DNA from: Dehalobacter sp. DCA
Lineage (GTDB): Bacteria > Bacillota > Desulfitobacteriia > Desulfitobacteriales > Syntrophobotulaceae
Length of the DNA stretch: 64,000 nucleotides
NCBI RefSeq assembly: GCF_000305775.1
Contig: NC_018866.1
Coordinates: 2,809,001 to 2,873,000 of the forward strand
Direction of reading: 5' to 3'
The first letter of the stretch is position 1; each line of letters starts with the position of its first letter. Below are positions 35,453-44,849 of the stretch, one piece after another. A program made the position numbers and the translations under genes. Under the pieces are notes generated by a model. The model saw only the letters and a program-made list of their open reading frames with translations, had not been told where the DNA came from and did no database searches.

Positions 35453-37863
35453 GCGGCGAAAATAAAAACCAAAACACGATGCGCAATCGGCAGGGCCAAA
35501 GAGGGCCGGGGGGACCGGGGGGACCGGGCAGCCACTTTGGTGCTCCCGTAGAAAAAGCTAAGAATTTCCGCGGAAGTCTGGCAAGGCTCCTTCAGTATTT
35601 AAAACCCCATAAAGTCCATTTAATTGTTGTATTGATCTTTGCAATCGCCAGTACATCTTTTACAATTGCAGCTCCTAAGGTAAGCAGTAAAGCAATCAAC
35701 AAACTGCAGGATGCTTATATGGCGAGAATGATGCTGCAAAAAATGTCTGAGGCGCAGGAAAAGGGCGTTGACAGCATTTATACCCAGATGGCCGATGTCC
35801 AGCTGAAAGCAGTCGACCAGATCAGCAAGCAGATCGCAAACCCCGCAACCAGTAAACCCACCAACCCTGAATCTTTGAATACAGTCAAAGCGCTGATCAC
35901 GCTACCTGCAATTAATACAATTCAAGATCCGCAGGAAAAAGCCAATACCGTCATTAAAATGTTGGATCTCCTCAATGCACTGCCAAATATGGGAGAAAGC
36001 AGTCTCAACAACACGCAGGATGGGACAGTTAGAAAGATTGATGCGGACAGCATAAATACGATCAAAACCTTCCTGCAATTACCGATGCTGAGTTCGGTGA
36101 CGAATGCCGAAGAAAAAGCGGATGTTTGCCAAAAGATTATTGATTTAGGGGAAAAGATGTCCGCAACCAGCGCGACAGGCTTGGATATGCCGAATACCCA
36201 GCAAAATGTCGAGTTTACCGATGATCAAATCAATGGCGCCATTACAGCGATCAGAGAAACGAACGGTGAATACGATTTCCATTATATCGGTATGATCGCC
36301 TTGATCCTGATCGGCATGTATCTCATCAGCGCCTTGTTCAGCCTGATCATGGGTCTTGTGATGTCAGGCGTTTCCCAGCGTACAGTCCGGGATCTACGCC
36401 GGGTAGTAGATAACAAGCTGGCCAAATTGCCCTTAAAATATTACGATATGCACCCTTATGGCGATATCTTAAGCCGCGTGACCAACGATATCGACACCAT
36501 TGCCACTACCCTACAGCAAAGCTTAACCCAAATCATTACCTCCGTGATAACAATCATAGGTTATATTATCATGATGCTCACAATCAGTCCGGTTCTCACC
36601 CTGATTATTATCGCCTCATTGCCGCTGTATATGCTGTCCACCACAATGATCGCCAAGAAATCCCAAAAATACTTTGCCGTCCAGCAAAAAGAGCTGGGGG
36701 ACCTCAGCAGCCATGTGGAAGAGATGTACACCGGGCATAAGATCGTTAAGGCTTTTGGCCATGAAAAGGATGCCATCGAAAAATTCGAATCCATCAATAA
36801 CCGGCTTTATGGCGCAGGTTGGAAAGCCCAGTTCGTTTCCGGGATTATGTTCCCGCTGATGAACTTTATTAGTAATCTCAGTTATGTCGGCATCAGCATT
36901 GTCGGGGGCATCTGGATCACGCGCAATCTGTTAGGATTAGGTGATATTCTGGCCTTTATCCAATATTCACGTTCATTTACTATGCCGATCATCCAAACTG
37001 CCAATATCGCCAACGTTATCCAGTCTACTATTGCCTGCGCTGAACGCGTCTTTGAAGTTCTAGACGAACAGGAAGAAATTCCAGACAGTCCTGAAGCTGT
37101 GATTCTGGATATGCCCAAAGGAAATATCCGCATCGACCATGTCAGCTTCCGCTATACAGAAGATGTCCCGCTGATTGAAGATATGAACCTTGAAGTGAGG
37201 CAGGGAGATACCATCGCCATCGTCGGACCAACCGGTGCAGGTAAAACTACCCTGGTCAACCTCCTGATGCGGTTTTACGAGATCAGCTCAGGCAAAATCA
37301 GTATTGACGGTGTGGACATCAAGGATATGCCGCGCAGCGAGCTGCGTAAACTCTTTGGGATGGTCCTTCAGGATACTTGGCTGTTTAACGGCAGCATTAA
37401 AGATAATATCACCTACTCCAAAGAAGGCGCGACGATGGAACAAATCGTCCGCGCGGCCAAAGCAGCCCATGCCGACCATTTTATCCGGACACTTCCTGAT
37501 GGCTATGATACGATTCTGAATGAGGAAGCGACCAATATCTCGCAGGGACAGAAGCAGCTGCTCACTATCGCCCGGGCTATTTTGGCCGATCCGGCAATAT
37601 TGATTCTCGATGAAGCAACCAGCAGCGTGGACACCCGGACTGAAGTATTGATCCAGAAAGCAATGAAGAACCTGATGAAAGGCCGAACGAATTTTGTAAT
37701 TGCTCACAGGCTTTCCACCATACGCGATGCTGAACTTATTCTGGTCATGAATAACGGCAGTATCATTGAAACAGGCAATCACAAAGAACTGCTGGCTAAA
37801 GGCGGATTCTACGCCGAATTATATAACAGCCAGTTCTCAGAAGACACGGATATTGCGGGATAA
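35449..37863 (+). CDS. ABC exporter half-transporter with large extracellular insertion (BmrD-like)
   Basis: 804 residues, about 200 longer than a usual half-transporter. A Gly/Pro-rich cytoplasmic N-terminus (GPGGPGGPG near 20-30), TM1 about 60-80, then an insertion of roughly 190 residues, polar and helical, with repeated 'KA...INTI' segments, before TM2 near 275. ATPase domain: Walker A GPTGAGKTT, signature ISQGQKQLLTIARA (SQGQ instead of SGGQ) and normal Walker B ILILDEATSSVD. The degenerate signature pairs with the Asp-type Walker B of its partner, so the two form one consensus and one degenerate ATP site, as known for heterodimeric exporters. BmrD has a smaller extracellular domain in the same place. 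Confidence 0.9.
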   Translation: MSGENKNQNTMRNRQGQRGPGGPGGPGSHFGAPVEKAKNFRGSLARLLQYLKPHKVHLIVVLIFAIASTSFTIAAPKVSSKAINKLQDAYMARMMLQKMSEAQEKGVDSIYTQMADVQLKAVDQISKQIANPATSKPTNPESLNTVKALITLPAINTIQDPQEKANTVIKMLDLLNALPNMGESSLNNTQDGTVRKIDADSINTIKTFLQLPMLSSVTNAEEKADVCQKIIDLGEKMSATSATGLDMPNTQQNVEFTDDQINGAITAIRETNGEYDFHYIGMIALILIGMYLISALFSLIMGLVMSGVSQRTVRDLRRVVDNKLAKLPLKYYDMHPYGDILSRVTNDIDTIATTLQQSLTQIITSVITIIGYIIMMLTISPVLTLIIIASLPLYMLSTTMIAKKSQKYFAVQQKELGDLSSHVEEMYTGHKIVKAFGHEKDAIEKFESINNRLYGAGWKAQFVSGIMFPLMNFISNLSYVGISIVGGIWITRNLLGLGDILAFIQYSRSFTMPIIQTANIANVIQSTIACAERVFEVLDEQEEIPDSPEAVILDMPKGNIRIDHVSFRYTEDVPLIEDMNLEVRQGDTIAIVGPTGAGKTTLVNLLMRFYEISSGKISIDGVDIKDMPRSELRKLFGMVLQDTWLFNGSIKDNITYSKEGATMEQIVRAAKAAHADHFIRTLPDGYDTILNEEATNISQGQKQLLTIARAILADPAILILDEATSSVDTRTEVLIQKAMKNLMKGRTNFVIAHRLSTIRDAELILVMNNGSIIETGNHKELLAKGGFYAELYNSQFSEDTDIAG

Positions 37864-37869
37864 CGCATC

Positions 37870-38145
37870 CTAGTGGTCTGAAGTCCCCAATTCGTAATCT
37901 TTTAGGGAGATGGTTTCAAAGAAGAATTTTTGGATTTTTTCGAGATTGCATTCCGTAGAAAACCTGATTCTTAACCCTTCTTCCTTGATGATTTCTGCAC
38001 TCTGATGATTGCTGCCGATATCTTTCGGATAAAACTCAATGATGTTTGCGATCTTTTTCAAGCTGGAAATCACGGCTAGAGCTTTATAATCTTGTGTTTC
38101 GCTTCCCTCTTCAAAATAGATGACGACATCATGAACGCAGCTCAT
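37870..38145 (-). CDS. Small protein resembling the CheA P2 (regulator-binding) domain
   Basis: 91 residues, no signal or TM. The pattern of helix LAVISSLKKIANIIEFYP, a short acidic loop and a final strand/helix resembles the P2 domain of CheA, which docks response regulators; this is a visual match only. It lies downstream of the LytTR-kinase-HDOD operon on the same strand, after a terminator. If the match holds it could be a stand-alone docking module for those receivers. Otherwise a hypothetical protein. Confidence 0.55.
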   Translation of the reverse strand: MSCVHDVVIYFEEGSETQDYKALAVISSLKKIANIIEFYPKDIGSNHQSAEIIKEEGLRIRFSTECNLEKIQKFFFETISLKDYELGTSDH

Positions 38146-38233
38146 TTAGAACTTCTCCCGCCTTTCCTTGTAACTCGCTTCTGTCAATAGCATACCATGG
38201 CATTTTGTTCAGATGGACAATTTGCCGCAAAAT

Positions 38234-38266
38234 GTAAAAAAACAACCTGAATGGTTGTTTTTTTAC
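38234..38266 (-). terminator. Terminator overlapping the stop of the HDOD regulator gene
   Basis: A perfect 14-bp stem GTAAAAAAACAACC (38234-38247) / GGTTGTTTTTTTAC (38253-38266) with a 5-nt loop. It nearly matches the terminator at 42999-43027, including flanking bases. Confidence 0.75.
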
Positions 38267-39456
38267 GATGGATGGCGAATCCCAGCCTCGTCCAAAAAAC
38301 GATCAGGATCGTCTTTGTTAATACCTAGGAAATCAAGCACCTGCGGATCGACTTGTGCAGACTCCGCCTTGTGGATGCTTTTCCAGGAATAAATATCGGC
38401 AATATGCACTAAGGCAACCATTTCCTTGTCGATAACCTTTTCATCAAGCGGACAGTGGTGAAATAGAGCGGACTCCACAATCGAATATGGAAGCTCCCAC
38501 CAATCCAACAAATGGCCGCCAATCTCCCCATGGGATACATCCGTAAATTCGATTTGCTCATAATAGTGGAATAAATCCCGGTTACCCATGTTCTTCTCAA
38601 CTGCCCGCATATATTCGTCCCAAAAATTATTCAGCAGAACCACTTTGCCGACATCATGCAGTAATCCGGCCATTGAACTCGATTCTGGCATTTTCTTGTG
38701 ATGGATCTTCTGGTAAAAAACATTCAGAATGGTATTGGTCGTTACGGCATGAAGCCAAAGCATCGCGATATCTCTTTGGTAACGCGCATTCTTTTCTCCT
38801 TTGGTTTCCTGATGCAGACAGGCGCTTAAAACAATATTTTTGACATCCGTTAGCCCCAAATAATTAATAGCCTGGATGACCGAACCTGTTTTTACCCCTA
38901 AGTGGGCAGAGTTTGCTACCTGTAATACTTTCGCCGTTATGGAAGGATCACTTTCAATCGTTTTGGCAATTTCCTTCATGCCCGCATCCTGTTCGATCAG
39001 AAAATTAAATTTATTGAAGACATTCTGAGGGGATGGCAGAAATTCAATTTTATTGATTACTTCCAGCAGGTTTCGGTTTTTCAAGATCTTTTCCACTTCG
39101 AAGATTTGTTCCATGGTCCTAAGCAGATCCTTGTTTTGCCATGGCTTAAACAGATAATGTTTGGCCAGACAACTTTGCTGTATTTTCAGAAGCATGTTTT
39201 TATCGACATGCCCGCTAAGAACTAATCTGATCGTAGATGGATATTTTTCTTTGACTTGTGTTAAAAGTTGAAAGCCGTCCATACCCTGCATTTTGACATC
39301 CGTTACAAGAAGATCAATTTTCTTCCTTTGAAGAGTCTCCAGAGCCTCTTCACCGCTTTCCGCAGTAAGGACTTCGTAGCCGCTGCTAAAAAAAGCTCTG
39401 TTCAGTGCCCGCAAGATTGCTCTTTCATCATCTACAAACAAAATCGCTTCATTCAT
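38263..39456 (-). CDS. Response regulator with HDOD output domain
   Basis: About 397 residues. The receiver (1-120) carries FVDDE and the phosphoacceptor in LLVTDVKMQGMDG. An HDOD domain spans about 140-340 (VANSAHLGVKTGSVIQAINYLG; GLLHDVGKVVLL; HGEIGGHLLDWWELP), a non-catalytic relative of HD phosphohydrolases found in signalling proteins. ATG 39456 is preferred, six bases from AGGTG; a GTG at 39465 is the alternative. It overlaps the kinase stop by 8 bp and is third in a LytTR-kinase-HDOD operon. Its effect on the cell is unknown; HDOD regulators are linked to motility and c-di-GMP control in other bacteria. Confidence 0.88.
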   Translation of the reverse strand: MNEAILFVDDERAILRALNRAFFSSGYEVLTAESGEEALETLQRKKIDLLVTDVKMQGMDGFQLLTQVKEKYPSTIRLVLSGHVDKNMLLKIQQSCLAKHYLFKPWQNKDLLRTMEQIFEVEKILKNRNLLEVINKIEFLPSPQNVFNKFNFLIEQDAGMKEIAKTIESDPSITAKVLQVANSAHLGVKTGSVIQAINYLGLTDVKNIVLSACLHQETKGEKNARYQRDIAMLWLHAVTTNTILNVFYQKIHHKKMPESSSMAGLLHDVGKVVLLNNFWDEYMRAVEKNMGNRDLFHYYEQIEFTDVSHGEIGGHLLDWWELPYSIVESALFHHCPLDEKVIDKEMVALVHIADIYSWKSIHKAESAQVDPQVLDFLGINKDDPDRFLDEAGIRHPS

Positions 39457-41014
39457 TTTCTTCACCTGCTTCGGCTTCCGGCTGCTGCCTGACAGGCAGC
39501 AGGATGATAAACCTCGTACTTACGCCCGGCGTGCTTTGAACGGAAATCTGCCCCCCGTGCGTATTAACAACAATATCGTAGGTAATACTGAGCCCAAGGC
39601 CTGTACCCTGCCCAACAGGTTTTGTCGTAAAGAATGGATTAAAAATCTCTTTCAGGTTCTCCTTATTGATCCCTGTCCCATTGTCTTCGATCTGACACCG
39701 CACAAAATTACCCGCGACTTCTGTACTAACCATGATAGAGCCAAGTGTCTTCGGTTCTTTTGTTTTTATGGCGTAGACTGCATTCAGGATGATGTTCAAG
39801 AGCACCTGATTAATTTGATTGCCCTTCGCCTGGATCAAAGGAAGCTCCCCAAACAGTTCAATTACCCTGGCATGGTGCTTAATCTCATTTCTGGCCACCA
39901 AAAGCGTATTCTTCAGGCCGTTATTCAGATCATAATCTTCAAACTCGTTGCCTTGATCCGCTCTGGAAAAGGTTTTAAGTCCGGTTACAATTTCACTGAT
40001 CCGTTTGAGGCCATCCTCAATATCAAAAAACAAATCTTCCAGGTCTGTTGAGATATACTTCAGGTTGTTGGTTTCTTCAAGCTTTCTCAAGTTCTCTATC
40101 TGCGAGGCAAGCAAATCCTTCTCGTTTGGGTGCAGCTGCTCCAAAAAGCTGTGATAGGCGCTGATCATATTCGTATACTGATTGAAATAAAGACGAGAGG
40201 TCTCAAAGTTACTGGAAATATAACCAAGCGGATTATTGATTTCATGAGCAACCCCGGCAGCTAGCTGTCCAATCGCAGCAAGCTTCTCTTGTTGGACAAG
40301 CTGTTCCTGCGTTCTCTTTAAACGGCTGATCGTTGTTTTCAATTCTTCATCTGAGGCAACGTTTTGTTTAAACAATCCGGTAATTTTTTCATTCTGGCGG
40401 ATTGCTTCCTGAAGCTGTTTTTCCAGCCTGCGGTAACGGCCGATACTGACATTATTTATAGCCGCCATAACGACCACTAAGACCATAAACAGGATCAGCT
40501 GGGAAACATAAGACAATGTCGTCATCTGGTAGAACTGAACATGATAGGAATGGAAAATGACATAGCATATCGAAAACAGTATGGCGACCGTTGTTGTGAC
40601 CATCATAACCCGGGTAACCCGGATCGTAGCCAGTATAAGCTGTATATACGCAAAAGTGTACAAAGCCGGTCCGATGAGATCATACATTCTGACCGTTAAA
40701 AACAGAAGTGTCAGGGCGGTCAGCCCCGAGATCATCCAGGTAGCATATCTCATCTCAAAGTCTAATTTCGGAACAATGTTAAATCCCAGAGCCAAAACCA
40801 GCAAAATTAAACTGTCTACGAAACACGTCTGCCAGTCACTGGCAAGATAAAAATAACGGGGAAAAAAACTAACAAATGCTGCCAGAAAGAGCAGCACAGA
40901 CATATACATACTGACCATGGTATTTTCATAATAGCTTGTCAGGTTATCATCTTCCGTTTCACGAAGGGCGGATAAAACACCAGGTATCGTTCTTTTTTTT
41001 AGATATTGATTCAT
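39449..41014 (-). CDS. Membrane histidine kinase (HisKA, HAMP-less)
   Basis: 521 residues. Residues 30-205 hold six hydrophobic helices with no large extracellular loop, followed by a coiled coil (205-245). Phosphoacceptor helix GQLAAGVAHEINNPLGYISS, ATPase domain with INQVLLNIILNAVYAI (N box), DNGTGI (G1) and GQGTGLGLSITYDI (G2). The HEINNPL form of the H box is typical of NtrB/ResE-like soluble-signal kinases. It lies between two response regulator genes of different output (LytTR and HDOD), both probable partners, so one kinase may branch to two outputs. Confidence 0.9.
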   Translation of the reverse strand: MNQYLKKRTIPGVLSALRETEDDNLTSYYENTMVSMYMSVLLFLAAFVSFFPRYFYLASDWQTCFVDSLILLVLALGFNIVPKLDFEMRYATWMISGLTALTLLFLTVRMYDLIGPALYTFAYIQLILATIRVTRVMMVTTTVAILFSICYVIFHSYHVQFYQMTTLSYVSQLILFMVLVVVMAAINNVSIGRYRRLEKQLQEAIRQNEKITGLFKQNVASDEELKTTISRLKRTQEQLVQQEKLAAIGQLAAGVAHEINNPLGYISSNFETSRLYFNQYTNMISAYHSFLEQLHPNEKDLLASQIENLRKLEETNNLKYISTDLEDLFFDIEDGLKRISEIVTGLKTFSRADQGNEFEDYDLNNGLKNTLLVARNEIKHHARVIELFGELPLIQAKGNQINQVLLNIILNAVYAIKTKEPKTLGSIMVSTEVAGNFVRCQIEDNGTGINKENLKEIFNPFFTTKPVGQGTGLGLSITYDIVVNTHGGQISVQSTPGVSTRFIILLPVRQQPEAEAGEENE

Positions 41015-41036
41015 AATTGATTCCTATACTCTTATT

Positions 41037-41768
41037 TTATAACCCAAATAAACTTTTCAGTTTTTTAGTAGAGTTTCTGCTGACAGGAATAGTTTCTTTC
41101 GTGTCCTTCAACTTTAAATTATACGCACTGTTGAACCAGGGACTGATTTTTTCAATTTTATCGATATTGACAATATAGCTTCGATGGCACCGAAAAAAGC
41201 TGCCGGATCCAAGCTTCTTCTCCCACGAATTTAAAGAGTCAGGACTTTGATATCTTCCTTTTTCGGTGATAACAACAACATCCCCTTCAGCTGCCGTTAA
41301 ATAAATAACCTCCGACAGGTCAATCAAAATAATGGTCTCATCTTCCCATACAGGGATTTTTTTGATCTCCTGTTCCTTTTTGCGTTCCGGATAGAAGTGT
41401 TCAGGTTTATCGGCAAGGGCTTTTTCGACCACTGAAATAACTTCTTCGTTTTCCCAAGGCTTGGCGAGGTAATAATAAATGCTGCCTTCGTTAATCGCTG
41501 AAATTGCAACATTAATGTCTGACGAACCAGTGATCAAAATTCTGACGGCATCCGGGTACTCTTCTCTTGAACGTTTTAACAGATCAATACCCAGCATTCC
41601 CGGCATATTTTGGTCACAAATGATCACGTCTATCGCGCTTTTTTGCAGAAAATCCAGCGCTTCTTCCGAGGTCGTTGCGGCAAACAGCTCGTATCCCCGC
41701 GAATGTAGGATACGCTTTAAAGCGTTGAGCACCATCGGTTCATCATCAACCAAAAGTATTCTTGCCAT
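41037..41768 (-). CDS. LytTR-family response regulator
   Basis: 243 residues. Receiver with LVDDEP start and phosphoacceptor Asp in VIICDQNMPGMLG, switch Lys in YYLAKPWENEE. A linker of about 25 residues leads to a LytTR DNA-binding domain (about 150-240), with IYLTAAEGDVVVITEKG and FFRCHRSYIVNIDKI, the conserved strand-helix signature. LytTR regulators bind direct repeats and often control wall, toxin or peptide genes. It is the first gene of the 41768-38263 operon. Targets unknown; no LytTR direct repeat pair was recognised upstream. Confidence 0.9.
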   Translation of the reverse strand: MARILLVDDEPMVLNALKRILHSRGYELFAATTSEEALDFLQKSAIDVIICDQNMPGMLGIDLLKRSREEYPDAVRILITGSSDINVAISAINEGSIYYYLAKPWENEEVISVVEKALADKPEHFYPERKKEQEIKKIPVWEDETIILIDLSEVIYLTAAEGDVVVITEKGRYQSPDSLNSWEKKLGSGSFFRCHRSYIVNIDKIEKISPWFNSAYNLKLKDTKETIPVSRNSTKKLKSLFGL

Positions 41769-41980
41769 ATCTTCCTTTCTATTTTATCTGTCCGGACCAG
41801 AAAATGAATAATTTTCCTTTTTATCCTCGGGTATATTCGACATTTTCTTTTTTATTCCTTTTTTGAGTTCTTTTTTAGCTTTATTTATTTTCCCTTTCAT
41901 CTTAAACGATCAATGGCAAATATTCATTCTAGTACTGCGCATTTTAAATAAATGGGCAACCATATACAGTATGCTTTGTA

Positions 41981-42874
41981 TTAATTTTTATAAAGCTGGA
42001 TTGTGTTTCTGCCCTGATATTTGGCCCGGTAAAGGGCAGCATCAGCCTGGGTAATCAGTTGATCTTTATTTTCCGCCAGATCAGGAAAAATTGAGAAACC
42101 GACCGAAAGCGTTAAAGTTCTTGTAACGTGACAATCCGGAAAAGAAAATCGCAGACTGTAAAATGCTTCTTTAAGTCTTTCCATGACAAAATGGACTTCT
42201 TCGACGCCGGAATCAGGCAAAATTACTGCAAATTCGTCCCCGCCGTAGCGGCAGGCAATATCTGACTTTCTCGTTGTGTTTTGGATCAGCCCGGCTGTTT
42301 TCCTTAGTATTTCATCACCGAAATAATGGCCATAGGAATCATTGTACATCTTAAAGTTATCAATATCGATCATACACAAGACAAGCGTACGATTTGCTCT
42401 GATCGCCCTCGCAATTTCTTCGTCAAGCTTTTGCTGAAAATACCTGTGATTGTAGATCTCTGTCAGACCGTCTGTTACAGAAAGGGTCTCAAGTACTTTT
42501 TGGGTCTTTTTATTGCGTTCAACTTCAATGGCAATAATCGCAGATCCCAAAAAGTTAGCCAGGATGAACACGGCAATAGCAAAATAATATGGGTCACCTT
42601 GCATTATTCCGAATCTGAATGGAGCAGTGATTCCTATGATGCTGTATATCAGCGTAACCATAAGGCCGGTATACCCAAAGATCAGCGGCATCAGCAACGT
42701 GACGACAGCCATTATACTCCCTATAATAATTCCCGGAGCTGTATTTAAATTACCAAAAAACAGCACCAAAACCAGGATCCCAATAAATAACAAGCAGATG
42801 ATAAATTTGTTTTTCTGACTCAGTCTATGTTTGTCTAAAAAATCATGATCATCTTTTCGATTAACTAAATTCAT
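41981..42874 (-). CDS. Membrane-bound diguanylate cyclase (GGDEF)
   Basis: 297 residues from the ATG at 42874, with GGGGG upstream; the open frame continues to 43009 but lacks a site and reaches into the terminator of the next gene. About four hydrophobic helices (30-125), a linker, then the GGDEF domain with CRYGGDEFAVILP near residue 218 and I-site RKSD five residues before it. Cyclic di-GMP synthase, expected to be product-inhibited. Second such enzyme in the window (the other is at 9143), with a shorter membrane part. Confidence 0.9.
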   Translation of the reverse strand: MNLVNRKDDHDFLDKHRLSQKNKFIICLLFIGILVLVLFFGNLNTAPGIIIGSIMAVVTLLMPLIFGYTGLMVTLIYSIIGITAPFRFGIMQGDPYYFAIAVFILANFLGSAIIAIEVERNKKTQKVLETLSVTDGLTEIYNHRYFQQKLDEEIARAIRANRTLVLCMIDIDNFKMYNDSYGHYFGDEILRKTAGLIQNTTRKSDIACRYGGDEFAVILPDSGVEEVHFVMERLKEAFYSLRFSFPDCHVTRTLTLSVGFSIFPDLAENKDQLITQADAALYRAKYQGRNTIQLYKN

Positions 42875-42998
42875 TATATGACCCCCTATATAAACCTTAC
42901 TTTTCAGCAAAAGCCGTTGTATGATTCTTTCAATTACATTGCAATAACATAAGATTATCTCATTAAGTCTTCTGTTGGGAGAATCTTCTACAGAATGT

Positions 42999-43027
42999 AA
43001 AAAAAACAACCTAAATGGTTGTTTTTT
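42999..43027 (-). terminator. Terminator after corA
   Basis: An 11-bp stem AAAAAACAACC / GGTTGTTTTTT with 5-nt loop TAAAT. Near-copy of the terminator at 38234-38266. Confidence 0.75.
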
Positions 43028-43067
43028 CTCAATGAATGGATTTGGTTTTCCATGCGTGCATCGGATT

Positions 43068-43997
43068 TCATCTCAGCCAGTGTTTACGCCAAAACAGGAT
43101 AAGTACTGCTGTCACAATCAACACGGATACACCGAAAAAGAGCGGCATCCCCAAAGGCGAGTGAATCAGCGGCATTGCTTCAAAATTCATTCCAAAGAAA
43201 GAGGTAACCAGATTAATCGGCAGCAGGATCGTGGCCAGAAGCGTCAGGACTTTCATAATATCATTGGCCCGGTTGTCAATGGCCTGCTGGTAGGCTTCCA
43301 TCAGGATTTCAATCAGCTCATGGGTCTGCCGTGCATTTTCAAGTTTCTGCTGGGTATCGGCAACCAGGTCTTTCCACGATGGTTTCCCCTGATCATGATT
43401 ATCCATGGCTGCCAGTCTGCTGAAAATCGTCTGATGTGCATTCAGTGACTTCTTTAATCCGAGTATTTTTTTGTGAAGGTTGATAATTTCACTTCTTTGC
43501 CATCTTTCAGGAGTTTCCAGGATATTTTCTTCAATCCGGTCCACATCATCTTCCAGTAATTCCAGCTGGCGCTGATGGTGTTCCAGTATTTCCATGCCGA
43601 GGAGCTGCGCCAGATCGGAAGGTGTCGTAAGCAGCCCTCTCCGGGCCCAGTCATTGATCTGCGGCAACTCAAGCCGGTCATTGCGCAATATCGTCATATC
43701 ATTCGCCGACAGAAAAAAGTAAATCGCAAATTCTTTAGTGTCATCAGCAAAATCGCTGTAACCAATAAAAAACAGAGAAGGGTGCAGACGTTCAAATCTT
43801 TGATTAAAGCTATTCCCCTGCGGATTCAGGTTTCCCAGAACACGGTCGATCCCTGCAGATCCGGCAGATGCCAAGTGCCCGTTCAGGAGCTTCCATTCCT
43901 CAGCAGCGAAGAGGGTTATGCTAAACTTTCCCTCTGCCAGAATCTGTTGTGATTCTATTTCTTTTAGGCCCTCCGGAGAGACAAAATAGTGTTGCAA
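43068..43997 (-). CDS. corA: CorA-family magnesium/divalent cation channel
   Basis: About 309 residues. A long cytoplasmic funnel (about 1-245) ends in helix INLHKKILGLKKSLNAHQTI and the pore helices (about 250-305). The selectivity motif GMN is present in SFFGMNFEAM, followed by a second TM ending in a basic tail. Length is normal. Start: TTG at 43997 lies six bases after GGAGGTG and gives LQHYFVSPEG; the upstream ATG at 44012 contains that ribosome site, so TTG is preferred. It transports Mg2+ or other divalents. Confidence 0.88.
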   Translation of the reverse strand: MQHYFVSPEGLKEIESQQILAEGKFSITLFAAEEWKLLNGHLASAGSAGIDRVLGNLNPQGNSFNQRFERLHPSLFFIGYSDFADDTKEFAIYFFLSANDMTILRNDRLELPQINDWARRGLLTTPSDLAQLLGMEILEHHQRQLELLEDDVDRIEENILETPERWQRSEIINLHKKILGLKKSLNAHQTIFSRLAAMDNHDQGKPSWKDLVADTQQKLENARQTHELIEILMEAYQQAIDNRANDIMKVLTLLATILLPINLVTSFFGMNFEAMPLIHSPLGMPLFFGVSVLIVTAVLILFWRKHWLR

Positions 43998-44175
43998 GCC
44001 CTTCACCTCCATTCACTTAACAATTCTCTGTAAACTGATCATTCGGATAACCACGGTTATATCATTCTTACAATTTATGTAATGAAATGCTATAATTAAT
44101 TCCAGATTTTTGATTTTCCAAATTTCTTGTTGAATGCCTCCTGTATCACATTACCTAACGTTAGGAGCGTTTGAT

Positions 44176-44814
44176 ATGAAGAAAACACCCTATCATTTTC
44201 ACAAAATGGTTTGGCTATTTTTTATTGCTTCTATCCTTGGTTTTGTTTTTGAATCCATCTACTGTTTTATTCTGCATGGATATATCGAAAGCAGGTCAGG
44301 TCTGATTTATGGTCCTTTCAGTCAAATCTACGGTTTTGCAGCCGTTATTGTTATTTTGCTGCTGCAAAGAACAAATTTCAAAAATAAATGGTCCTTATTT
44401 TTTATAAGCGCTTTTATAGGATGCTTGTATGAACTTATCTGCAGTCTGATACAGGAATATGCTTTTGGTTTTATATCCTGGGACTACAGTTATTCTATGC
44501 TCGATATACTTGGCAGGACATCGCTGGTATACTCATTTTTCTGGGGAACCTTGGGCGTTGTCTTCATTAAGTATATTTACCCATTTATCAGTAAAAGAAT
44601 CGAAAACTTTCCCATGAAGATGAGTACCCTTGTGACATGGATTGTCATTCTATTCATGACCTTCGATTTATCCATTTCGGCCGCTGCCGTATTCAGGGCA
44701 AACCAAAGATACGACGGCATCCCACCGACAAATTCCATTCAGACTTTTTTAGACCGTTCTTACCCTGATTCGTTCATTCACCAGGTATATCCGAACATGG
44801 TTCATGTATCGTAA
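44176..44814 (+). CDS. Putative membrane protein, ABC-transporter type IV family (PF06541-like)
   Basis: 212 residues with about five TM helices and the family signature GFVFESIYCFI...SGLIYGPFSQIYG (shown in part) near residues 20-55. Members have the look of a small integral membrane component, sometimes annotated as putative ABC permease, but no partner ATPase is adjacent. ATG 44176 is preceded by AGGAG; a longer frame from 44134 exists. Function unknown. Single gene on the plus strand between minus-strand operons. Confidence 0.75.
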   Translation: MKKTPYHFHKMVWLFFIASILGFVFESIYCFILHGYIESRSGLIYGPFSQIYGFAAVIVILLLQRTNFKNKWSLFFISAFIGCLYELICSLIQEYAFGFISWDYSYSMLDILGRTSLVYSFFWGTLGVVFIKYIYPFISKRIENFPMKMSTLVTWIVILFMTFDLSISAAAVFRANQRYDGIPPTNSIQTFLDRSYPDSFIHQVYPNMVHVS

Positions 44815-44849
44815 TTGTTCATTCCTGTCTTTGCTGTAATCTACCATAA

